From contig JAFVXN010000080.1 of NCBI GenBank assembly GCA_017501125.1, forward strand, positions 1-5,012: a stretch of DNA of 5,012 nt. Reading direction: 5' to 3'. This DNA is from Clostridia bacterium. Its GTDB lineage: Bacteria > Bacillota > Clostridia > Christensenellales > Borkfalkiaceae. The notes under the pieces were generated by a model, which was given only the letters and a program-made list of their open reading frames with translations, ran no database searches and had not been told where the DNA came from. Positions 1 to 5,012 of this stretch are shown here, piece by piece. Positions within the stretch are counted from its first letter, which is position 1. Every line of letters starts with the position of its first letter. The position numbers were made by a program, and so were the translations under genes.

Positions 1-360
1 GCGATTGACCTCATCATCCGCAAAGGCAAGGTCGGCGAAGTATACAACATCGGCGGTCACAACGAAATGCAAAATATTGACATCGTCAAACTCATCGTCG
101 AGGCGCTGGGCAAAGACGAGAGCCTTATCACCTTCGTCACCGATAGGAAGGGACACGACCTGCGCTACGCCATCGACCCTGCCCAAATCCACGCGGAACT
201 CGGCTGGTTGCCTGAGACGATGTTCAAAGACGGCATCAAGAAGACGATTGCTTGGTACCTCGACAACAAAGACTGGTGGCAAAATATCCTCTCGGGCGAG
301 TATATGCACTACTTCGAAAATATGTACGGACAGCGCCTCAAAGAAGGCAAAAAGGCATAA
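1..360 (+). CDS. rfbB: dTDP-glucose 4,6-dehydratase, C-terminal part (5' end outside window)
   Basis: This is the last 119 codons of RmlB/RfbB, the NAD-dependent cytoplasmic short-chain dehydrogenase/reductase that converts dTDP-glucose to dTDP-4-keto-6-deoxy-D-glucose in dTDP-L-rhamnose synthesis. The frame is open from base 1 and ends with TAA at 358-360. Visible family hallmarks of the C-terminal substrate-binding part are GEVYNIGG followed by an N-E pair, LITFVTDRKGHDLRYAIDP, the ELGW motif, and a TIAWYLDNKDWW tail. The family is usually about 330-350 residues, so roughly two thirds, including the Rossmann GxxGxxG and the catalytic Tyr-Lys pair, lies to the left. The internal ATG at 67 falls inside the conserved domain and is not a true start. 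The next gene begins 10 bases after the stop, consistent with one operon. The assignment is secure. Closely related nucleotide-sugar dehydratases share the fold, but this tail and the rmlD/rmlC neighbours fit RmlB. Confidence 0.95.
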   Translation, partial: AIDLIIRKGKVGEVYNIGGHNEMQNIDIVKLIVEALGKDESLITFVTDRKGHDLRYAIDPAQIHAELGWLPETMFKDGIKKTIAWYLDNKDWWQNILSGEYMHYFENMYGQRLKEGKKA

Positions 361-370
361 GCGGTAGACT

Positions 371-1228
371 ATGAAAGTATTAGTGACTGGCGTCAAAGGT
401 CAACTCGGCTACGACGTCGTAAACGAATTGAATCAACGCGGACACATCGCCGTCGGCGTGGATATCGAGGAAATGGATATCACCGACGAACAAGCGGTGC
501 GTAGCACTATCCTTTCCGTGCGTCCCGACGCAGTCGTGCACTGTGCGGCTTGGACGGCGGTGGATATGGCGGAAGACGAGGACAAAAAAGACAAGGTGCG
601 CGCCATCAACGCTTTGGGTACGGGCTATATAGCGGACGCGTGCAAAGCGATCGGCGCTAAGATGGCGTACATCAGCACCGACTACGTCTTCGACGGCACG
701 GGCGAAACCGCTTGGACGCCCGACTGCAAGGCGTACGCCCCTCTCAACCATTACGGGCAGACGAAACTGGAAGGGGAACTTGCCGTTTCCTCCACCCTCG
801 ATAAGTACTTTATCGTCCGTATCGCGTGGGTGTTCGGCGAAAACGGCAACAACTTCATCAAGACCATGCTCAACCTCGGCAAAAAATACGATACGTTGCG
901 CGTGGTATGCGACCAAGTCGGCACGCCCACCTACACCTTCGACCTCGCTAGGCTTTTGGTGGATATGATAGAGACCGAAAAATACGGCTACTACCACGCC
1001 ACCAACGAAGGCGGGTATATCTCGTGGTACGAGTTCGCGTGTGAAATCTTCCGTCAAGCAGGCTACGCGACGAAAGTCGTGCCCGTGACGACGGCGGAAT
1101 ACGGCGTCTCCAAAGCAAAACGCCCTTTCAACAGCCGCTTAGACAAAGAAAAACTCAGCGAGGCAGGGTTCGAACGATTGCCCACTTGGCAAGACGCCCT
1201 GCATAGATTTTTACAAAAGGTGAACTGA
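371..1228 (+). CDS. rfbD: dTDP-4-dehydrorhamnose reductase
   Basis: RmlD/RfbD performs the last step of dTDP-L-rhamnose synthesis, the NAD(P)H-dependent reduction of the 4-keto group of dTDP-4-keto-L-rhamnose in the cytoplasm. The 285-residue length is normal for the family. The Rossmann nucleotide-binding motif is at residues 7-13 (G7-V-K-G10-Q-L-G13). VVHCAAWTAVD lies at 55-65 and STDYVFDG at 102-109, with Thr103 as the likely catalytic Thr. The YxxxK pair is Tyr128/Lys132 in HYGQTKLEGE. AWVFG (152-156), DQVGTPTYT (181-189) and RPFNSRLD (251-258) are typical of RmlD. The ATG at 371 gives a full N-terminus starting right at the first beta strand (MKVLVTG). No strong Shine-Dalgarno sequence is visible before it, so translation may depend on coupling with rfbB, which ends 10 bases upstream. 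It ends one base before rfbC. Confidence 0.96.
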   Translation: MKVLVTGVKGQLGYDVVNELNQRGHIAVGVDIEEMDITDEQAVRSTILSVRPDAVVHCAAWTAVDMAEDEDKKDKVRAINALGTGYIADACKAIGAKMAYISTDYVFDGTGETAWTPDCKAYAPLNHYGQTKLEGELAVSSTLDKYFIVRIAWVFGENGNNFIKTMLNLGKKYDTLRVVCDQVGTPTYTFDLARLLVDMIETEKYGYYHATNEGGYISWYEFACEIFRQAGYATKVVPVTTAEYGVSKAKRPFNSRLDKEKLSEAGFERLPTWQDALHRFLQKVN

Positions 1229-1229
1229 T

Positions 1230-1832
1230 ATGGGACAAATTACCGTCACGAAAACGCCGATTGAAGGCTTATACGTCATCGAACCCACCGTCCACGGCGA
1301 CAACCGCGGCTATTTTATGGAGACCTACAACCAAAAGGACATGCAGGAGGCAGGTCTCAATATGGTCTTCGTCCAAGACAACCAGTCTATGAGCGTCAAG
1401 GGCGTGTTGCGCGGATTGCACTTCCAAAAGCAATTCCCGCAGGGCAAACTCGTCCGCGTAATCGAAGGGAAAGTCTTTGACGTCGCCGTCGATTTGCGCG
1501 CCGACAGCCCCACTTACGGAAAATGGTTCGGCGTTGAACTGTCCAAGGAAAATAAAAAACAGTTCTATATCTCCGAAGGCTTTGCGCACGGTTTTTTGGT
1601 GCTGAGTGACAGCGCGGAATTTTGCTACAAGGTCACCGATTTTTATCACCCTGGCGACGAAGGCGGGCTCGCGTGGAACGACCCCTCTATCGGCATCGAG
1701 TGGCCTGACGTCGTCGGCTCGTACGGCGGCTCGGCGAGCGCCGAAGGGTACGCCATGGCGGACGGCACGCCGTTGAATTTGAGCGACAAAGACCAAAAAT
1801 GGAGTACGCTGAAAGACACATTTAAGTTCTAA
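1230..1832 (+). CDS. rfbC: dTDP-4-dehydrorhamnose 3,5-epimerase
   Basis: RmlC/RfbC epimerises C3 and C5 of dTDP-4-keto-6-deoxy-D-glucose to give dTDP-4-keto-L-rhamnose, the substrate of RfbD. It is a cytoplasmic cupin-fold enzyme, usually dimeric. Motifs seen in the 200-residue product are GDNRGYFMETYN (23-34), VFVQDNQSMSVKGVLRGLHFQ (46-66) with catalytic His64, QGKLVRVIEGKVFDVAVDLR (71-90), GFAHGFLVLS (117-126), the probable catalytic Tyr133 in FCYKVTDFYHPGDEGG, and LSDKDQKW (184-191), where Asp188 probably partners the His. The protein is slightly longer than the common 180-190 residues because of a Gly/Ala/Ser-rich insertion at about 161-183, between IEWP and LSDKD. The start is well supported: AAAGGTGA at 1216-1223 is a good Shine-Dalgarno sequence six bases before the ATG, and it overlaps the end of rfbD, whose stop is one base upstream. 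Confidence 0.96.
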   Translation: MGQITVTKTPIEGLYVIEPTVHGDNRGYFMETYNQKDMQEAGLNMVFVQDNQSMSVKGVLRGLHFQKQFPQGKLVRVIEGKVFDVAVDLRADSPTYGKWFGVELSKENKKQFYISEGFAHGFLVLSDSAEFCYKVTDFYHPGDEGGLAWNDPSIGIEWPDVVGSYGGSASAEGYAMADGTPLNLSDKDQKWSTLKDTFKF

Positions 1833-1852
1833 CTATACGAACGGGGATTTTT

Positions 1853-3415
1853 ATGGAGAACACGCAAAAAACAACCTTTTTGCAGCGGTTTATAGCCGCG
1901 CGTGAAAGCAAACCGATCGCCACCGTCAACAAATGGTGCGCCTCGCCTATCGGTTTGTCTTTTTTTGCGTTGCTGACCCTCGTAGGGTATCTTTTCTCCC
2001 TCGAACTCCTCGTCTATTCCGTCGTCGTCGCATACGTCCTCTACGTCTGTCTTTTCGGCGAAGATTTTTATACGATTATCCCCCTCTTCTTGTTCTGCTA
2101 CGTCGCCTCCGCGCCCGAAAATAACCCTGCTAGAATAGAATTCTCCCTCTACTACGGTGGGACGGGGATTGCAATCCTCATCCTTGCGGCGGTTGCCGTG
2201 ACGGCGCTCCTCTTGCGCGTCGGGTTGGACAAAAAGATGGGCTTTAAGCGATTGTTCACTAAAAAGCGGAAACTTGCCTTAGGGTTTGCCGCCCTCGCGA
2301 CGGCTTTCTTTCTCTCGGGGATAGGTAGCGCAGGTTATCTTGACCTTGCGTGGAAGAACCTCTTTTTCGCCCTGTTGCAAGCCTTAGGCTTCGGGCTGAT
2401 TTATTTCTTTTTCAGCGCCACCGTTAACTGGGAAAAGAGGGATAAAAATTACTTTGCTTGGGCGATACTTATCGTGGGCGTGCTCGTCGCCTTGGAGATG
2501 TTCTCCCTCTTTATCTTTTGCGGAATCGTCACGGACGGCACCATCGATAGAAGTCTAATCTATACCGGCTGGGGCAACTATAACAATATCGGTGCGATGA
2601 TTACCCTCGCCGTACCCTTCGCCTTCTATCTCTCCTTGCAATACAAGCGCGGCTTTTTACTGTTGATTCCTGCCTCGCTTTTGACCGCCGCCGTCTTCTT
2701 CTCCTGCTCCCGCTCCTCCTCCGTGGTGGTTGCGTTGGGCTTCGTCGGCGGATATATCCTCACCGCAATCAAGACGAAAGAAAAACTGCCTTTCTTTATC
2801 ACGACGGGCGCGTTGCTTACCGCCTTGGCAGTGCTTTGTATTATCTTCCACGAATACCTGGGTGCGTTATTTGCCAAATTACCCCTCATCTTCAACGGTG
2901 GCAACCCCGACATCTCCCCCGACTATATAGGAAGACCCGCAGGCACGGGCAACGATTACGGCGGCTTTTTGGGATTGTTTAACGACGCTAAGCGATTCGA
3001 AATCTACGGCGAAGGGTTGAACGTGTTTTTGAAATATCCCGTCTTTGGCGAGACCTTCTACCCCCAAGGCTATCAGCCTGGTGCCTTTGCGACGTTGCAA
3101 GGCTTTAACGGCTTCTTCCCGCCTCGTTGGCACAACACCTTTATCCAACTGCTGGCGTCCTGTGGCGTGGTGGGGCTTATCGCCTACCTCTTTCATCGGG
3201 TACAGACCGTTCTGCTCTTCTTTAAGTCGCCCAGCCTCTTTAAGACCTTTATCGGCATCGGCGTCCTGCTACTCCTCCTTATGAGTATGCTCGATTGCCA
3301 CCTCTTCAATATCGGCCCCGCCTTTTTCTACTCCGCCTGCCTACTCTTTGCCGAATTCGCGGATAAAAAAGACGAGGCGAACCCCACGACGACTATCGAC
3401 AAGGAGGGCGTATGA
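1853..3415 (+). CDS. O-antigen ligase / Wzy-type polymerase family membrane protein
   Basis: This is a 520-residue multi-pass inner-membrane protein of the O-antigen ligase/polymerase superfamily (Wzy_C, WaaL-like), which joins or polymerises lipid-linked glycans on the outer face of the membrane. By eye there are about 12-14 hydrophobic segments, roughly at 34-68, 72-86, 104-121, 141-157, 168-187, 202-224, 245-262, 267-283, 290-305, 313-331, 434-452, 464-481 and 484-500. The long loop at about 335-432, rich in Gly, Pro and aromatics, is the typical large outer loop. It ends in the family signature HNTFIQLLASCGVVGLIAY with His427. The other hallmarks are FSCSRSSS (283-290, Arg287) and GWGNYNNIGAMI (239-250). 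The start at 1853 has only a weak purine stretch (GGGGA, 1843-1847). The rhamnose genes upstream suggest a rhamnose-containing surface polysaccharide. Polymerase and ligase cannot be told apart from sequence alone, and capsule or teichoic-type glycans are possible in a Gram-positive. Confidence 0.85.
   Translation: MENTQKTTFLQRFIAARESKPIATVNKWCASPIGLSFFALLTLVGYLFSLELLVYSVVVAYVLYVCLFGEDFYTIIPLFLFCYVASAPENNPARIEFSLYYGGTGIAILILAAVAVTALLLRVGLDKKMGFKRLFTKKRKLALGFAALATAFFLSGIGSAGYLDLAWKNLFFALLQALGFGLIYFFFSATVNWEKRDKNYFAWAILIVGVLVALEMFSLFIFCGIVTDGTIDRSLIYTGWGNYNNIGAMITLAVPFAFYLSLQYKRGFLLLIPASLLTAAVFFSCSRSSSVVVALGFVGGYILTAIKTKEKLPFFITTGALLTALAVLCIIFHEYLGALFAKLPLIFNGGNPDISPDYIGRPAGTGNDYGGFLGLFNDAKRFEIYGEGLNVFLKYPVFGETFYPQGYQPGAFATLQGFNGFFPPRWHNTFIQLLASCGVVGLIAYLFHRVQTVLLFFKSPSLFKTFIGIGVLLLLLMSMLDCHLFNIGPAFFYSACLLFAEFADKKDEANPTTTIDKEGV
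3401..3407 (+). promoter_or_regulatory. Shine-Dalgarno site for the asparaginase-like gene
   Basis: AAGGAGG is a near-perfect Shine-Dalgarno sequence located inside the last codons of the membrane-protein gene, four bases before the ATG at 3412. It fixes the start of the downstream gene despite the 4-base ATGA overlap. It is the strongest ribosome site in the window, which suggests efficient independent initiation as well as coupling to the upstream gene. Confidence 0.8.
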
Positions 3416-4389
3416 AAATCCTCGTCCTTTTTACGGGCGGTACCATCGGTAGCGACCAAATCGGCGACGTCATCTCCCCCGTGGAAGGCGCCGTCAAAAA
3501 CCTACTCTCCCTCTATAAAAAAGCAGAGGGGGACGGCGTACAATTCACCACCCTTTCCCCCTACACGATCCTGAGCGAAAACCTGTCGGCGGAACGGGTC
3601 AACACGCTTATCTCCCGCCTGCAACAGGCACAAAAGGGAGATTTTGACGGCGTTATCGTCACGCACGGTACGGACACCTTGCACTACACCGCCGCGGCGG
3701 TGGATTTCTCCGTCGAAAAACGCCTCCCTATCCTCTTCGTGTCCGCCGCCTATCCTTTGAGCGATCGGCGTAGCAACGGGCTGGAAAACTTCCGCGCCGC
3801 CGTGCGCTTTATCCAGAGCAACCCGCCCCCGAAAACGTATATCGCCTATCAAAACCGAACGGAAACGCAGGTGCAAATTCACCTCGCCACCCGCCTTTTG
3901 GGCTACGTCGAAAACGGCGTGGACCTATTCAGCATCAACGACGCGCCCTACGCCCTCATCGACAACCAACAAGGCACCCTTTCTTTCACGGGACTTGCGA
4001 TATCCAACGCATCGACGCCCGTCTTTTGCACCTATTGCAAGACGCCACGCGTGCTGATAATCCCGTGCCACCCCGAAGACGGGTACGGCTACGATATCGA
4101 TAAGTATTCCGCCGTGATTTTTAGCCCCTACCACTCCGCTACGCTAGACGTGGAATCCCCTGCCCTCAAAGATTTTTGCCGTCGAGCAAAAGAGAAGGGC
4201 GTACCCCTCTTCGTGTCGGGTGCAACAAGGGAAAAGACTTACGAGAGCGCGACGGCGTTCCATGCCCTCTCTTTGATTCCGCTCCCGATTGCGCGTGCCG
4301 CGCTGTTCGTAAAATGCTGGCTGGCAGAGAGCGTAGACGCGGATATTAAGGACTTTGTCCTGAACCCCATCGCGGACGAATTTTGCTAA
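3412..4389 (+). CDS. asparaginase family protein (divergent)
   Basis: The 325-residue product resembles bacterial L-asparaginases (N-terminal PF00710-type domain, about 1-195, then a smaller C-terminal domain, about 212-310). These cytoplasmic or exported amidohydrolases turn asparagine into aspartate and ammonia. The first active-site motif is FTGGTIGS (7-14), with nucleophile-type Thr11. The second is VTHGTDTLHYTA (83-94), with Thr87 and Asp88. SAAYPLSDRRSNGLENFRAA (111-130) matches the family's RPLSDxRSDGxxN region. Differences are LSEN (54-57) where asparaginases usually have a Ser/Asp-Ser substrate loop, and no lysine between residues 142 and 209, so the family's catalytic lysine is not seen. 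The C-terminal domain has SPYHSAT (238-244) instead of the usual GYGxGN type motif. There is no signal peptide, so it is likely cytoplasmic. It overlaps the membrane-protein gene by ATGA and ends just before a terminator. The fold call is strong. Asparaginase activity is unproven, and related amidohydrolases or an Asn/Gln-tRNA amidotransferase D-like relative are alternatives. Confidence 0.82.
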   Translation: MKILVLFTGGTIGSDQIGDVISPVEGAVKNLLSLYKKAEGDGVQFTTLSPYTILSENLSAERVNTLISRLQQAQKGDFDGVIVTHGTDTLHYTAAAVDFSVEKRLPILFVSAAYPLSDRRSNGLENFRAAVRFIQSNPPPKTYIAYQNRTETQVQIHLATRLLGYVENGVDLFSINDAPYALIDNQQGTLSFTGLAISNASTPVFCTYCKTPRVLIIPCHPEDGYGYDIDKYSAVIFSPYHSATLDVESPALKDFCRRAKEKGVPLFVSGATREKTYESATAFHALSLIPLPIARAALFVKCWLAESVDADIKDFVLNPIADEFC

Positions 4390-4411
4390 GATAAGACGAT
4401 ACGAGAACAAT

Positions 4412-4442
4412 AAAAAGACTTCCTTTGGTGGAAGTCTTTTTT
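4412..4442. terminator. Bidirectional intrinsic terminator
   Basis: This is a perfect 12-bp inverted repeat: the left arm 4412-4423 (AAAAAGACTTCC) pairs with the right arm 4430-4441 (GGAAGTCTTTTT), with a six-base loop TTTGGT and a run of six T ending at 4442. It lies 22 bases after the asparaginase-like gene stop on the + strand and 13 bases after the stop of the convergent gene on the - strand. Read from the - strand, the A-run of the left arm becomes the U-tract, so it can end transcription from both sides. Confidence 0.9.
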
Positions 4443-4455
4443 GTCGTATTTTCGA

Positions 4456-5012
4456 TTACTCGACCGCTTTTTCCTTTTTAACCAACGTCCTTATCCCTTT
4501 TATCACGCAAATTACGATTGTGATTGCCATCATCGAAAGTATCACCAACGGCTCGATGGGCAAGGATACGGAGAAGGTGATGACGAATAAGGGCTTGCCG
4601 ACGTGAATGACGAAATCGGGATAGACGACCTCAAATATCCAGAACAATACGCCGAAAAGCAGATTGAGCAAGAGGACGGAGCCACCTGCCAGCCACTTTT
4701 GCCAGCGTTTTTTCAGCCGTCTTTCTGGTTTGATAACGAGATAGAGCACGTCTACCATAGGCAGGAACATAACCCAAAGCCAAAGGAAAACGAATTTGCC
4801 GTCGTATAAGGCGTTCTCCATCGCGCTAGTCGCGCAGAGCCCTGCCCCGAAGAAGACGAAGGCGAAAATCGCCATAACGCTATACAAGCCGTACTCTACC
4901 CTGCCGAGAGAAAACGAACCCTCGCTTTTGAATTCCTTCAAGATAGTTGCCGTCTTGCCCTGCGGTTTCTTATAGGCGTGAAAATCCACCACCTGCAACC
5001 CGATTAATAGGA
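4456..5012 (-). CDS. Uncharacterised membrane protein with four predicted helices (5' end probably outside window)
   Basis: I do not recognise this family. The - strand frame is open from the right edge and stops with TAA at 4458-4456. A possible TTG start at 4998 would give 180 residues, but no convincing Shine-Dalgarno sequence precedes it. The four in-frame codons upstream (Leu-Leu-Ile-Gly) are hydrophobic, so the true start may lie beyond 5012. Numbered from that TTG, a mostly hydrophilic N-terminal stretch (1-35) precedes four hydrophobic segments at about 37-57, 68-89, 104-126 and 147-167. Between segments 2 and 3 is a strongly basic stretch (PERRLKKRWQKW, 91-102), and the tail is basic (KGIRTLVKKEK), which by the positive-inside rule puts both on the cytoplasmic side. 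There are no recognisable catalytic motifs. It is convergent with the surface-glycan operon and shares its terminator, so a common function is not implied. Confidence 0.7.
   Translation of the reverse strand, partial: LLIGLQVVDFHAYKKPQGKTATILKEFKSEGSFSLGRVEYGLYSVMAIFAFVFFGAGLCATSAMENALYDGKFVFLWLWVMFLPMVDVLYLVIKPERRLKKRWQKWLAGGSVLLLNLLFGVLFWIFEVVYPDFVIHVGKPLFVITFSVSLPIEPLVILSMMAITIVICVIKGIRTLVKKEKAVE

Noticed and set aside
67..360. ATG at 67 as the start of a short standalone gene
   Set aside because: The same frame is open to base 1 and encodes conserved RmlB residues upstream of this ATG, so it is an internal methionine.
5..367. + strand frame of 120 codons overlapping the rfbB end
   Set aside because: The product is Ser/Arg/Thr-rich and low-complexity, while the other frame gives a clear RmlB C-terminus.
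380..1057. Long - strand open frame of 225 codons opposite rfbD
   Set aside because: It lies wholly antisense to a well-conserved enzyme gene and its product has no recognisable motif. Such frames are a by-product of the sense codon usage.
1269..1796. - strand open frame of 175 codons opposite rfbC
   Set aside because: Antisense shadow of a confident gene, with no ribosome site or recognisable domain.
1960..1966. Run of seven T early in the membrane-protein gene as a possible frameshift or slippage site
   Set aside because: The frame is intact across it, encoding Phe-Phe in a membrane helix, and no alternative frame product makes sense.
3502..3882. - strand open frame of 126 codons opposite the asparaginase-like gene
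   Set aside because: Antisense shadow without start signals or a recognisable product.
4603..4809. + strand frame of 68 codons opposite the right-edge membrane protein
   Set aside because: The - strand frame gives clear membrane helices and spans the region. The + frame product is low in structure and has no ribosome site.

Overview
The window is a densely packed bacterial segment of roughly balanced base composition. Five genes run left to right on the + strand, and one gene on the - strand comes in from the right edge. The first three + strand genes are the end of a dTDP-L-rhamnose pathway: the C-terminal third of dTDP-glucose 4,6-dehydratase (RmlB/RfbB), then dTDP-4-dehydrorhamnose reductase (RmlD/RfbD) and dTDP-4-dehydrorhamnose 3,5-epimerase (RmlC/RfbC). 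The fourth is a large multi-pass membrane protein of the O-antigen ligase / Wzy polymerase type. The fifth is an asparaginase-family protein. The gaps are tiny (10, 1, 20 and -4 bases), so the five genes read as one transcription unit. Its start, and the expected thymidylyltransferase gene rmlA, lie left of the window or elsewhere.

The + strand unit ends in a strong hairpin terminator at 4412-4442. This hairpin has an A-run on its left arm and a T-run on its right arm, so it can also serve the convergent - strand gene. That gene encodes a membrane protein with four predicted membrane segments that I do not recognise, and its reading frame stays open to the right edge. All intergenic space is short, and no gap exceeds about 70 bases. 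I see no tRNA, rRNA, CRISPR, insertion sequence or phage feature.

How the genes fit together: RmlB, RmlD and RmlC make the activated sugar dTDP-L-rhamnose in the cytoplasm. The membrane protein probably polymerises or transfers a rhamnose-containing surface glycan outside the membrane. The role of the asparaginase-like protein here is unclear. It is tied to the membrane gene by an ATGA stop/start overlap and keeps the N-terminal asparaginase motifs, but the family's active-site lysine is not visible.

The style of the proteins (the RmlC C-terminal insertion and the LSEN-type asparaginase) and the Shine-Dalgarno sites suggest a Firmicute, perhaps an uncultured Clostridia-like gut bacterium. 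This is an inference from protein resemblance only. I did not find a clearly novel system. The best leads are the divergent asparaginase homologue placed in a surface-glycan operon and the unrecognised membrane protein at the right edge.
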